From Lithobates sylvaticus (lineage: Eukaryota > Chordata > Amphibia > Anura > Ranidae), in NCBI GenBank assembly GCA_028564925.1, contig CM053034.1, positions 156,709,548-156,773,547 on the forward strand: a DNA stretch of 64,000 nucleotides, in the 5' to 3' direction. Below, piece by piece: positions 9,894 to 21,840 of the stretch. Made by a program: the position numbers and the translations under genes. Position 1 is the first letter of the stretch. Every line of letters begins with the position of its first letter. The notes below the pieces were generated by a model, which saw only the letters and a program-made list of their open reading frames with translations, ran no database searches and was not told the origin of the DNA.

Positions 9894-12800
9894 TACAGGG
9901 ATCGGCAACATGCCAATCACATCATTATGTGTGTGCCGCTCATCCTGAAAGAATGCCTGTCCCCACTCCTGCTGAAAGAAGGAAGAGAGCTGGAAATGAT
10001 GTCCCAGAACTGGCAAGAAGACTTAAAAAAAAATTGGTTGGGGCTTTAAAAAAATACAAAGGGGGGCTTAGGGTATGAGGGAAAGCAGGGGGTAAAGAGG
10101 GGAAAACCTGAAGTTACACTTTAAAGTTAAACTATAAGCACAAAACGTTTAATTTACATATGTTCCTCAGTAGCCAGAAAGGATATAGGCATCAAATCCC
10201 TTTGCAAACCCAGACATGACCTTTGTAAAAGTAAGGGCGACATTAACACTGTACACAGCTGTGTAAAGAGCAGAGCTGTGGGAAGGGGCTAATAGGCTGC
10301 CTACAGAAAACTACTTGAAGGAGGGAGACAAGACCAGTCACCTTGCGCAAGTAGAGAGAGCAGTAGTGACTGGTCTATATTACAGAATGCTCATGCACAA
10401 AGTTTTGTACAGATCTGGAAAAAAATGCACAAAGCTTACCAAGATTCAAGGGAGAAATACAGCCCAGCTTAGGATCTAGCGAAAGAGTGCCCCCATAACA
10501 AGCATGTAGGCAGGCTGCTTATTGCTGCACTAGTTCGTTAGCAGCTAACCCAAGCTAAGGGGGAAAGAGTTATGTGTATGTGGTCAGTTCCCGTGCTTTT
10601 TGGATCTAGCCTACTCGCCAGTAATATAAATATGGGCGAAGGCTGGGTTCGGGGCTCTCTCACAGCTTTTTGTTGAGTCTTAAGGCAGACATGCTGTAAA
10701 ACCGTGTAGAGGAGGCCATCCAAGTATGGAAAATGCCAAAATAGACAACTACCCTGCAGAGGTATGCATGGGCAGCTATTCAGTTATAGTTAGGGTTTAG
10801 GGTTAGGAAAACGGCTTTGTTCACAGTGAACTGGAATGCCATTGACTTTTAAGCAAAGTTGCATCAACTGTTCTAGCCCTGGTCTGACATTGGTCAGGGA
10901 TGCATGTTGGTTCTTGCATTTTAAAAAGAACCAGGGTCGGTAAACCATAAAGAAGTATGTAGCTCAGCTACTACAAACTGGTTGACTTGGCAAGACAAGA
11001 AGGAGGAATGTAGTTGCTAAGAGTAGCCAAGTAGTAGTTCAAGATGCAAATCAACCAGTCGTAATTTGTGGTACTCGGAAAAGGTGATAGGTCCTCCGTT
11101 CCCAAGGGGGGATGATGCTCTTGCAGCTTCCCTAATGGTCGGTTTCCAGTAGCAACTGGAACCAAATCCATAGCCTGGTCACATAAGTACAGAAGTGAAG
11201 GAGTTAATAGATGCATGCATGAGGTATGCGCTAGGTGCTCGGTGGGACCCTATTCTGTTACTGGGAGTGAGTTAACAGAGGTACGCTGGACTGATGGAGA
11301 GGGTGCAGGCTCAGCAGCATCCCTCCTAATACAACATACATCAAGTTACAGTGTGTAGTGACACGGGACAGCACTTTTCAGAGGAAATATGTATATTTTA
11401 CTACTGCTCACAGTGATAGGTCATCTCTAAGTCAGGAAATCGCATTAATGTTAGATTTTTCACTTACATGCAAGCTCTGGTTGGTCCCAGGCATTGATGA
11501 GCTCACTCTGCACTAAAGGTACCCCTGTGTGTAGGGTGAGTGACTCAGTTTAATGCCTGGCATAGCCCAAGAACCCCTGGGGGCATACAACTTAGTGTAG
11601 TTGGCAAGGATATGCCACCCACCGCCCTCAAGTGACTTACTATGGGGGCATTCAGAGAGGAGGAGGAGTAGAGAGCACCAGCAGGGGATCCCAGAATAGG
11701 AGGTTCGGGGGCCACTCTGTGCAAAACTATTGTACAGAGCAGGTAAGTATGACTTGTTTGTTAAAAACAAATCTTTACAACCACTGTAAGGAAGTAAATA
11801 GCAATGTTTTAAAGTGTGGTAATCCATGACCACCTATAGGCAATCATCTCTCAGTGTTATGACTGTTGTAAACTGATGAAAGGTGAAAAGTGATTGGTTG
11901 CTTGGTTACCATATTCTGCACATCATTATTGCTTTCTGAACTGCCTTATTAAGCAAGCTTTTCCTAATGTGTGGATTCTACAGCCTATTAAGGATAAACT
12001 AACAAAAGATGTTTAAAAATATATTATGGTAATATATCACGGTAAAGCTAAGACATAAGACGATTGTTTTCTGATCTGGGAAGGAACATATGTCTTTGGG
12101 TACCCAGCAACACCTCTTAGTTGACCAATCTTGGAAGATTGATGGCATAAAATAAATGTATCCATCAAGCTACTTATATCTTCTAAGGTAAGGATGGCCC
12201 CAGGGGTGTCTGCTCAGTGCACATAGATATGTGCTTGGATGAGATGATTCTGCTTGGTTATGACACCACTATTCTACAGAGTGGTTGTCTGGATCATCCA
12301 CTTACCAACACATGTCTATGGCTGACCTTAAAGTTATTCACCACTGATTTGTCAATATAGCATTTTCTTCTGCTGTGTCTGAAAGAAATAGCATTGAAAA
12401 GTTTCATCAGAGCTTTATGAGTGTAAGCTCCATGGTCCATGGGCTACAAACAAATGAATAGCTGCTTTTGTGACAGAGACACTGAACGTACCATTGAAAT
12501 GTATAAGACCAGCATTTTTCACATGCTGAAGAAATGATTTGCCAAGACAGCACACTTATCTGACAGCATGTCAGCAGACTACATTGTAGTGCATGCAACA
12601 AAAACTGATATATTTCCAATCCTTCACTTCAAGAAAAATCAGACTCTGCACAGAAAGTGCCCACCTGAGAGTAAGACATTCTCCCTACAACTTAACAGCA
12701 TTGTCACTGAGGTGATCTGATCTACTCGCTGACTACCCATTACACTGGGTTCCAGATAATTGGAATGTGGTTAACCTCTTGGAACTGGAGATGGGGCTTT

Positions 12801-13711
12801 GCTCATTTTCAGTACAGAGAGAAGAAATGAGAAATAGTCAGGTTATATTCCATGTCATGAGCAAAGATAATCTTTTTAGGTATGCCTATATCTTTAATGC
12901 TTTGTAAAGGCTAATGGCATAAATTGTTACTGTCACTTATAATGCTCTAAAAATGTTATCTGTATAATGGTAGTCTATAGATATATCTGAAGGTAAACCT
13001 CACTTGCTATCAGGCCTATTAAAGTAGAATTAAAGGCAGTCTTTTTTCATCTGTAGCAGTGCTTACCCCTAATCAATGTGCCTTGCATTTTACATTATTG
13101 CTCTGAAGCCAACATTCTTGATATATCAGACACTAAATCTTAGTTATAATTTGGGTAACAGTTCCCATGAGTATTAGAAATGCACAGGCACACGGGCTAA
13201 AAAACATTTGTAGCTTTGTATTTGTATTTTTTGTTTAAAAAGGTACATTGTTCTCTATGGGACAATGAATACAGCTGCATAAAGACCTGTAATGCAGCAA
13301 TGCCTTCAGAGCCATCTACAAAATAGAAAATTTTCGCTTTTGATTAAAGAAAAATGAGAACATTTTACTTTTGAGAGCAGTAATTCACATGTACATATGT
13401 GTATATGTAAGTACATAAAAGCGTACATGCCACGCTGACAGCTAGAAGAGGATGAAGAAGAGCTTTACGCGTGTATACGCAAGGTAATACTGGTTATATG
13501 CCTGTATATGCAAGGCCTCTGCTAGTTTGATCCTGCATATAAACAACAATAAATCATTAGGTCTGTGTGCACAAGGCCTGTTGGTTCTGTCTTTTGCAAT
13601 AAAGACCTGTACCTGGATGTTCTAGGTTTTGCATGTTTGAGGACCCCCCAAGTGGCTGAACGAGGTTTCATCCTGGCACTAAATAAGGTGTGAACTCCTA
13701 AAGTACAAGTA
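9894..13711. other. Long stretch without a supportable gene
   Basis: A possible TTAA-element start (tttaaagttaaactataagc) lies at 10120 and a donor-like AGGTAAGT at 11741-11748, followed by an acaaccactgtaag end, but the termini do not pair convincingly. The rest, especially 11830-13700, looks unique. Confidence 0.5.
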
Positions 13712-14412
13712 CCGTATTTATCGGCGTATAACACGCACCCTTTTCCCCTGAAAATAGGGGGGAAATCACAGGTGCGTGTTATACGCCAACAGCATACCTC
13801 GGAGGGGAAGGAGGGGGACGAGTGCTGCCGAAATTCACAGAGCCGTCATCTCCTCTCCACTCGGCTCTCCACTCGGCTCCAACTCGGCTTTCACTTGGCT
13901 CTCACGTCACACATACAGTCCCGCCTCCACCTCCGGCATTGGACCAGTGTTCTGTCTATCACAGGAGCTGGTCCAATGCTGATGGCGGAGGTGGGACTGT
14001 GTGTGTGACTGCTGACTGAGAGCCGAGTAAACAGGAGATGACGGCTCTGTGATTTCCTGTGAGAGATGGTTAGGCTTAATCAGGCAGCTGCATTGATGGG
14101 GGAGATGGGCACAGATCAGGCTGCAGATGGACGCAGATCAGGCTGCAAATGGGCGCAGATTAGGCTGCAAATGGGGGCAGATCAGGCTGCAGATGGGCGC
14201 AAATCAGGCTGAAGATGGGCGCAGATCAGGCTGCACTGAAGCTGCAGATGGGAACAGATCAGGCTGCATTGAGGCTGCAGATGGGCACTAATCAGGTTGC
14301 ATTGATGCTCACTAACCATTATTTTGCTTCAAAGTGGTTTATTTAAAAAACATTTATTTTTCCTGAAAATTCCCTCTTAAATTGGGGTGTGTGTTATACG
14401 CCAATAAATACG
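13712..14412. mobile_element. Foldback MITE (ccgtatttatcggcgtataacacgc)
   Basis: Left end ccgtatttatcggcgtataa is complementary to the right end ttatacgccaataaatacg. The left subterminal region folds on itself (gtgcgtgttatacgcc at 13770). A hairpin lies at 13912-14010 (agtcccgcctccacctcc facing ggaggtgggact). A minisatellite occupies 14095-14310. It resembles the 29939 family in its layout. Confidence 0.85.
14095..14310. repeat. ~22-bp minisatellite (gcagatgggcgcagatcagg)
   Basis: About eight variant units of gatgggcgcagatcaggctgc inside the 13712 MITE. A short relative (ggctgcaaatgggc) is in the 29939 element, suggesting a shared ancestral interior. Confidence 0.9.
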
Positions 14413-14661
14413 TTCTATCTAAATGCATTTTTATATTGTTTTTTCCAATGCATGTAAGGCAGGAGTGTTTTCTATTGAACTGTCTATTCTTGTACCTTCA
14501 CTCTAATTTTAAGCTGTCAGCAGGCTTTTAATGCAGGCAGCTTTAAGTTTTCACAGAGAAGTTGCATTGCATCCCCCGCACTCCTTACAGGCTTACACAG
14601 TAAAGTTAAGGTGTTGTTGTAAATTACTGGATGGCAGCACCGTGTAACCATAGAAGTATAA

Positions 14662-15064
14662 GGCCCCTTTCACACGGAAGGCCCGTTCAGATCCGCCTGT
14701 CAGTTTTGACGGCGGATCTGAACGGGCGCTCCATGTTACTCTATGGAGCGTCGGATGTCAGCGGAGACATGTCCGCTGACATCCGATCCGGTCCGATCCG
14801 CCAAAAGCAGACGTATGGACCACACGTCCAGATCCGTCGGATCGGGTGAGATCGGGTGAGATCGGGTGAAAACGGACACACTGTCCGTTTTCATCCGATC
14901 TCTCCATAGAGATCAGCGGCGCTCGCAAGCCCCTCCCCGCTCAGTGAGCGGAGAGGGACTTGTCATCCGCCGGCTCAGCGGAGATCAACGGACAGATCTC
15001 CCGCTGAGCCAGCGGACAGAGGCGGGCTCCGTGCAAGCGGAGTCCGCCTCGTCTGAAAGGGGCC
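14662..15064. mobile_element. PIF/Harbinger-like MITE, TAA duplication (gatccgcctgtca type)
   Basis: 403 bp between TAA at 14659-14661 and TAA at 15065-15067. Starts ggcccctttcacacggaagg, ends gtctgaaaggggcc. Interior is CpG-rich with several gtccgatccg and gagatcgggt repeats. The same family, more diverged, is at 27175-27546 and 59529-59770. Confidence 0.88.
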
Positions 15065-15070
15065 TAAGAA

Positions 15071-15283
15071 TCTTCACAAGCACACCTTGGTAGTGTGATA
15101 CATTTTGTCTTGTTCACATAAAGCATCAGGTATCATAGGCCAACATTTTGGAACCTCGCAGGATACCCTTTTCAAGGCACGCTGGGATCTTGTGAGGTCC
15201 CGAAACCTTGACCTGTGATGCCTGTTGCTGTATGTGTGTAAATGACAAGATTATCACTATACCAAGGTGTACTCTGTGAAGAG
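15071..15283. repeat. Foldback repeat (~95-bp arms)
   Basis: tcttcacaagcacaccttgg at 15071 faces ccaaggtgtactctgtgaag at 15262, and the pairing continues inward through gcatcaggtatcat and gtgatgcctgttgc. Directly right of the 14662 MITE. Class unknown. Confidence 0.75.
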
Positions 15284-16714
15284 CTTTATGTTTTTAATGC
15301 TCCTTGGACCGCGCTATGAGCTTTGTTTTAGCAGTGTGGAAGGAGCTAGATACTCCGAGCACATAGCCTTGTTCCTCCTCTTCTCTGGTCCTCCTATCCT
15401 TCCGGTGACGTCACTTCCGACATGCGTTCAATGCTGGTTAGCTTCCTGGGGCTCCTCCCGGCTCCTGAGCCAGCCTCCCACAGCAGTCGGAACAGATGCC
15501 AGCGGTCCTGCAGGATGGTTTTAAGAGGAATCCACATCCAGAGACTTGATACCAGATGAGCACACTTATATTTTTGTGTTTTGTAATTAATTGCTATTAA
15601 CATTTTTACTGAGACACTACACTTAGCTGGCGCTTCCTTCCCGTTTGTTCTCTTTTCCTCTTGGTTTACAGAGAGCCGGTCATAACTCTGAGGATAGCAG
15701 CCGCAGGTGGTCCTGTGCCTTCTTTTATTGTACCCCCTCCACAATGGATCAATGACATTCATGAATGACGCTTTATCCTGATCATTGGTATATTAGACAT
15801 TTATTGCTGGCTGGACTATATGTAATCTCTGTGTACCAGTAACCATTATTCTCTGTTTTGGCAGTGTTGACTTGAGTATATAAAGGCGGTGCTGCAGATA
15901 CAATTCCTCTTGTGCCTTACTATTGGTCTCTGAAGCTGCCCAATATCAAGTGGCAAGAACGGGAGGGAACTGGCCAGAGCTTCAATTTTGTATACTGAAT
16001 TTGTACAAACGATACCCCATATTTCTGACCTCCAAGGGTGCACCAGGAGATACTTTAAGGTGGAGAGTGAAGGGGCATGTTTTCAAAACCTACGCCCATA
16101 TTTTATTACTGCGTGACAGTGACCTTGATCCTCTCTAATTTCTGTTTTTGCAATGCTCTGCAATGTAAAAAAAAGTGTAATAACAGAGAGGATTGGAGGA
16201 CTTTTCTTCAGTAATATATTAGTGTGCTTATATTTTTTTTTTGCACTGCTATAATCGTTAAGTGCACCCAGGCTGATGTTTATGGCCTGGAACTGTTTAG
16301 TAGTTGCAGTGTTTATTCCAGCTGTAGTAAAATCTATAAACATATGCAGACCTGTATAAGTAACTCAATGTTGACACAGAGATTGATGGGGTAAAATAAA
16401 GAGCCTTGAAATAATAGCGTGCCTGGGGAATAATGGATGGAGGATGTGTTGTATTTGCCCTTGTGAGATAAAATTGACCTTGAAATATGACATACGGTAT
16501 CATCTTACTGATATATTTCACTGCCTTTCTGATTCAGATGTATGCATGTTGTGGTTGTGCAGGAATGAAGTAACAGCAATTCTGGATCTGGGGATTAGGT
16601 AATTTTAAGGGGTTTTGCAAAGTTATGTAGTTACTGGTTCTCAACCAATGGTATGGCACCCTGGGGTACTTCAGACTGGTTCAGGGGGTACTTCTAGTTA
16701 TCACAGTAAATATT
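15284..16714. other. No gene recognised
   Basis: Mixed sequence; frames at 15267-15524 and 15394-15762 overlap on opposite strands without domain resemblance. Confidence 0.5.
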
Positions 16715-17653
16715 GACATGTGCATTCGTTTTTGTCCGAATGCATTTTTGTCTGAATTTCGAGTATTTTCGTTTCGTATTTTCGTTATCGTTTTAACAAA
16801 CCATAGCGAACGTGCAGAATCCGAAAACCGAAAGATCCGACATAAACAAATGATTTATTTTCATTTTCCTTGCAACAACAGTTCGGTATGGATAGAAGAT
16901 TCGACATTACGCTGACAATAGCGATCTGTGTCCATCGAACCTGTAGTCGAATGTGTTCAAGATTAGTTCAAGATTATTCGACAGAGAGAGAAAAGATTCG
17001 ACATTATAGAGACAATAACAAAAAAGGTTGAATGTGCCTAACCTAACTCTATTAGTCCAAGATTATTCGACATAGAGAGAAAAGATTTGACATAGAGAGA
17101 AAAGATTCGACATAGAGAGAAAAGATTCGACATAGAGAGAAAAGATTCAACATTATAGAGACAATAACAAAAAAGGTTGAATGCGCCTAACCTAACTCTA
17201 TTAGTCCAAGATTATTCGACATAGAGAGAAAAGATTCGACATGAAGATTCAACGAAGCAGTCGGCACGAGTGGACATTTATGGTCAAATGCTCCGCCCAT
17301 AGGCTATAGAAGAATTCTAATGTTGGTTGACTAGTAATAATAATTCATAAATATAATTATTACTAGTGTCATACAACATTAGAATTCTACTATAGCTTGT
17401 AGGCGGAACATTCGACCGGAAATGTACGATTGCGGCGTCGTACAGTTTAGCTGCTCCGTTGAATCTTCTTAGAACATTTGACAGACACCATCGCCTTCAA
17501 TGACAGATTCGACCTTAATTATTTCGGATTTTTGGACAAATGCATTATTTAACTAAATAAAATAAATAAAAACGAATTTCGGGAGTAACTAAATTAATTT
17601 ATTTTTCGGACGAAAACGAAATTCCAAAACAAATATTTCAGTGTGCACATGTC
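16715..17653. mobile_element. Foldback element with tandem repeats and a ~230-bp palindrome
   Basis: The ends gacatgtgcattcg and gtgtgcacatgtc are inverted, followed on both sides by cgaatt- and ttcgt-rich sequence. Inside is a tandem region (about 16990-17240): a ~156-bp unit present twice, with a 20-bp unit (cgacatagagagaaaagatt) amplified about four times at its junction. A palindrome runs from about 17240 to 17470 with its centre near 17348. Superfamily unknown; the flanks give no clear duplication. Confidence 0.75.
17240..17470. repeat. Long imperfect palindrome
   Basis: gctccgcccataggctatag at 17290 faces ctatagcttgtaggcggaac at 17391, and agaattctaatgttg faces caacattagaattct. Pairing continues outward to gaagattcaacg and cgttgaatcttc. 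It could extrude a cruciform and would be a difficult sequencing template. Confidence 0.85.
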
Positions 17654-18154
17654 TACTAAATATGTATAGTTATTAGAGTAAATCTATTGTAACAGTTTGA
17701 ATTTTTAGCATATATGAAATGTGTGCAAAGCCACGGTCAACACATTTTTAATGTTTCTGGAAAAACAAAAATACTTTTTCGGCCCTACTTCTCCTATGGA
17801 TCACAGAAGTGCCATTCATTCTGCACTCCTGCGACTCGTTTTCAGTCAAAAAAAAAAAAAGCCTGCTGTTGGCTGACTTCACTAAGCCGATGACAGCAAC
17901 CGACTCTCTGCTCCCTGAAGATTGAGAACTGAGCAATCAGCGGCCTTTGATTGATCAGTTCAGGTCTTCGAAGCAGCAGGGGACAGATGCAGCATCGAAG
18001 CAATGCTGCATCCACCTAGGTGAGTATAATTTTTTATTTATTTTTTAAGAACCCATGCGTCCCTTTGAATGAGATTTTGTTATTAGGCTGTGCAGTAAAA
18101 TCGCACAGCAATGTTGTCACATGTATATGCAGTTCTAAATAGACTTCCAAGTAA
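17654..18154. other. No feature recognised
   Basis: Contains short A-runs; no gene or clear element ends. Confidence 0.5.
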
Positions 18155-18605
18155 GGCTGCATTCACACTTCAGCATTTGAATCGCGGGCAGATTTGCCAC
18201 AACTCTGCCTGTGATTTGAAAGTGCCGATGTGTGAATGACAAATCGCGGAACTCACATTTGAAATGCCATTCATTTGAATGGCACCTAAAATCATGGTGC
18301 GGGTCTGCCACGATTGCCGCATGATAAATCGCACTGCAATCGTGGTAACCCTCATCAGGGAAAGCATGTCACCCATAAAAAGTTCAGGAGCTACTTTTGG
18401 GTGACATGCTTCCCCTGGGTTGCCACACGATTTATCGCGTGACAATCGCAGCAGACCCATACTGCGATTTTAGGTGTCATTCAAATGAATGGCATCTCAA
18501 ATGTGAGTCCCACGATTTGTCATTCACACATCTGTGCTTTCAAACAACAGGCAGAATTCCAGCAAATCTGCCCGCGATTCAAAACGCTGAAGTGTGAATG
18601 CAGCC
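18155..18605. mobile_element. Foldback MITE with TAA duplication (ggctgcattcacac)
   Basis: 451 bp, starting ggctgcattcacacttcagc and ending gctgaagtgtgaatgcagcc. TAA flanks both sides (18152-18154, 18606-18608). The two halves are inverted copies nearly all the way in: atgaatggc and cgcgattt blocks face each other. It abuts the minus-strand CR1 tail. TWA duplication suggests PIF/Harbinger. Confidence 0.88.
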
Positions 18606-18621
18606 TAAGTGATACACAAAT

Positions 18622-19715
18622 TACACAGTTACATAGTTACATAGTAGGTGAGGTTGAAAAAAGACAGAAGTCCATCAAGTCCAACCTATGTGTGTGATTA
18701 TATGTCAGTATTACATTGTATATCCCTGTATATTGTGGTCGTTCATGTGCCTATCTAATAGTTTTTTTTAAACTATCGATGCTCAACGCTGAGACCACCA
18801 CCTGTGGAAGGGAATTCCACATCCTTGCCGCTCTTAGGCCCCTTTCACACTGGGGCGGTTTTTAGGCGGTACAGCACTAAAAATGGCGCCTGTACACCGC
18901 CTGAAAAAAACGGCCCCATTCACTCCAGTGTGAAAGCCGGCGGGCTTTCACACTGGAGCGGTGCGCTAGCAGGACGGTAAAAAATGTCCTGCTAGCAGCA
19001 TCTTTGGAGCGGTATAGGAGCGGTGTATTCACCGCTCCTATACCGATCCTACCCATTGAAATCAATGGGACACCGCGGCAATACCGCCGCTACGGCGGCG
19101 CTTTGCGGGGGATTTTAACCCTTTTTCGGCCGCTCGCGGGGGGGGTAAAACCGCACCGCGAGCGGCCGAATCCCGCGACTAAAACGATGGTAAAGCAGCG
19201 CTAAATATAGCGCTGCTTTACCGTCACCGCGGCTCCCGCCCCAGTGTGAAAGGGGCCTTACAGTAAAGAACCATCTACGTAGTTTAAGGATAAACCTCTT
19301 TTCTTCTAATTTTAAGGAGTGGCCACATGTCTTGTTAAACTCCCTTGTTAAAAAAGTTTTATCCCTTTCGTGGGGTCACCAGTACGGTATTTATAAATTT
19401 AAATCATATTTAAATCATATCCCCTCTCAAGCGTATCTTCTCCAGAGAGAATAAGTTCAGTGCTCACAACCTTTCCTCATAACTAATATCCTCCAGTCCC
19501 TTTATTAGCTTTGTTGCCCTTCTTTGTACTCACTCCATTTCCAGTACATCCTCCCTGAGGGCTGGTACCCAGAACTGGACAGCATACTCTAGGTGCGGCC
19601 AGACCAGAGTCTTGTAGAGCGGGAGAATTATCATTTTATTTCTGGAGTTGATCCCCTTTTTAATGCATGCTAATATTCTGTTTACTTTTTTAGCAGCAGC
19701 TTGGTATTGCATTAA
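18622..19715 (-). mobile_element. CR1-clade LINE 3' fragment, interrupted by a MITE
   Basis: On the minus strand this reads as the 3' portion of the same CR1 family as 6365-7992. The 3' tail (ttacatagttacatagtagg on +) begins near 18622-18629. The protein-coding part resumes after the MITE at 18837-19257 and gives fragments such as NRILACIKKGINSRNK and LYKTLVWPHLEYAVQFW. Homology fades near 19715. 5'-truncated and non-functional. Confidence 0.88.
18837..19257. mobile_element. PIF/Harbinger-like MITE (ggcccctttcacac family) in CR1
   Basis: 421 bp; starts ggcccctttcacactggggc and ends gccccagtgtgaaaggggcc, a near-perfect inverted repeat. TTA is duplicated at 18834-18836 and 19258-19260. Excising the element leaves ctcttacagtaaagaacc, matching ctcttacattaaagaacc in the uninterrupted CR1 copy at about 34555. 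Inner sequence is also palindromic (gagcggtgtattcaccgctc). Non-autonomous. Confidence 0.92.
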
Positions 19716-19751
19716 TGAAATACACAATACACAAATATCAACTATCATTAA

Positions 19752-20044
19752 GGCTAGGTTCATATTTTTGCGGGTGTGGGACTGCGTGTATTGCATGCTT
19801 TCCCTTGCCACCAAAACATGCTGTTGTTAGCAGATGCTCGGGGGGTGGAAATAATTTTTAATGGTACCACCATGAACTGGGAACCACATAGCACTATGCC
19901 ATTTCCCTGCAGCTGCATTTTAAAAAAAAAAGAACTTTCCCCTTTGATTTACATAGGTACAGCAGCCCTTTCCATTCAAATGAATGGGATGCTGTGCCAA
20001 TGCAAACACGGCCACAGGGAAACCACAATAGTGTGAACCTAGCC
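19752..20044. mobile_element. Foldback MITE (ggctaggttca)
   Basis: Starts ggctaggttcatattt, ends tagtgtgaacctagcc. Interior contains cattcaaatgaatggg-type palindromes. Left flank TTAA, right flank TAG; probably the TWA-target group but not proven. It lies just beyond the 5' break of the minus-strand CR1. Confidence 0.75.
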
Positions 20045-20210
20045 TAGCAGATACTGCAACTGTTTTTTTATTGCCCCTTGGCAGTACTATATGGTTTGTC
20101 CTGACCCCTGTGACTGTCACTTTTTTGACCCTTGGTCTGCATGTAAGCGTAGAGAAAAAAATCATTAAAGGTATGTGGACAAAAAAAAACATATGGAATG
20201 CTATCATTAA

Positions 20211-20806
20211 AGCGGTTCTGCACTGTCTTTATGTTTTTTTTTTTTTTTCCTGCAATGCAATGGCTTATGCAATCTAGTTTAGGTACTCACGTGTCCTTTT
20301 TTTGAAAGAAGCTGCTGCCAGTTTTCATCAGATAAAAGAGCTGTAGAAAAACTTTCCTGCTGGGGGCCATCTTGCCTGTGGGCATTTGAACCCACACAGG
20401 CACTTCAGATGGCCCAGCATGCACCGCCGTTACTGCGCTGATCTCGCGCGTGCGCAGTAACGGCAAAGTGTAGCTCACGTTCGCAGACATCGCCCGAAAT
20501 CTCGCGAGATTTCAGACACATCTTCCGAAATCTCGCGAGATTTCGGTAGATGTGGCCGAAATCTCGTGAGATTTCGGAAGATGTCCACACTGACTCCTGG
20601 GATCAATGACACCAGATCCCAGGAGACAGTGCGGCGCGACGACGATCGACGCAGAGACCCCGCCCACCGCCGCAGAGACAGATGAAAGGAAGTCAGCGAT
20701 TACAAGGTAAGTGGAAAAAAAAAAAAAAAAACACACTTCATTTAGTACTCTTTGCCTGATTTGGAAGGCAAAGAGATTTACTAAATGAAATGTGTGCAGA
20801 ACCGCT
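20211..20806. mobile_element. Kolobok/T2-like MITE with TCTCGCGAGA repeats
   Basis: 596 bp, TTAA at 20207-20210 and 20807-20810. Ends agcggttctgcac and gtgtgcagaaccgct are perfect complements over 12 bp. Near the right end a hairpin spans 20731-20795 and AGGTAAGT is at 20705-20712. The middle (20490-20585) has three copies of a cgaaatctcgcgagatttcg palindrome. CpG-rich interior, no coding capacity. Confidence 0.88.
20500..20571. promoter_or_regulatory. Triplicate TCTCGCGAGA palindrome
   Basis: Exact TCTCGCGAGA at 20500-20509 and 20531-20540, and TCTCGTGAGA at 20562-20571, at a 31-bp spacing. This decamer is known as a CpG-island promoter element and as the BANP binding site in mammals. Here it lies in a MITE, so any regulatory role is inference. 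Confidence 0.6.
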
Positions 20807-20810
20807 TTAA

Positions 20811-21329
20811 AGGTATTAATCACATACAATTGCCAGAATACAATTTTTGTTGGTATAGAGGTCCTTTAAATAAGGTTGAGGAATAATGTCTGTAAATTTA
20901 TTCTCTTGCAAATTAGAGCTTACAGAGGACTAGCCCTCTTTTTATTCCCCGGAACCGAAGGTCAGTATGTGCAGCTTGAAAATGAACCTGTTGCTTTGCC
21001 CTGCATAGCTCCAAACTGTCCCGGATTTGCAACAATGTCCCTCTGTCCCTCTTTCCTCCTCATGTGTCCCTCATTTTGTTCTGATCTAAAAAGTTGTATA
21101 TAAAATTAACTTTTTATCTTTAAAAAAGTGTTTCCCCTGTGCTAAACCTTTCATCCAATTTCTTAATTGCTACATTTGTAAATTTCAAAACCAGTATAAA
21201 TGAATAATAGTAGTAAAAAAATAATATACTTGTGGGTTAACACATTTTTTATGTATAATTCTCCTTTAAGGGGGCGTGGCAGTGGGTGTGTCCTATGCCT
21301 ACATACATTTGCTAATAGGTGTCCCTCAT
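20811..21329. other. No feature recognised
   Basis: AT-rich; no gene. Ends at the dispersed repeat from 21330. Confidence 0.5.
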
Positions 21330-21840
21330 TCCCATCTCAAAAAGTTGGGAGGTATGCATAAGCATAAAACAGATTTACCACGTAGCGGCCGTTTACCACG
21401 TGATCGCTCCGTCAAATGCCCTCTGCCAGCACTGTGAAATGTTCTGCCACCACTGTGCAATACTCTGCCACCACTGTGCAATACTCTACCAATACTGTGC
21501 AACACTGCAATACTCTGCCAATACTCTGCCAATACTGGCCAATACTCTGCCTATACTCACCAATACTCTGCCAATACTCGCCAATAAATTTTAATAGCAA
21601 CAAGGATTTTTTTAACCAAATTTTCGTTTTTTTTTGATTTATAGCGCAAAAAATAAAAAACCCAGCGGTGATTAAATACCACCAAAAGAAAGCTCTATTT
21701 GTGTGAAAAAAAGGACACAAAATTAATTTGGGTACAGTGTTGTATGACTGAGTAATTGTCATTCAAAGTGTGAGAGCACCGAAAGCTGAAAATTGGTCTG
21801 GTTAGGAGGGGGTTTAAGTGCCCAGTGGGTAAGTGGTTAA
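21330..21840. repeat. Dispersed repeat with internal ctctgccaatact minisatellite
   Basis: Starts near cgtagcggccgtttaccac, has tandem variants of actctgccaatactg and ccactgtgcaat at 21420-21590, then gcgcaaaaaataaaaaaccc and caccaaaagaaagctctattt, ending aagtgggtaagtggttaa-like at 21838. The second half matches 51690-51840 (gggtacagtgttg) and the complement of 56330-56410. Confidence 0.7.
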
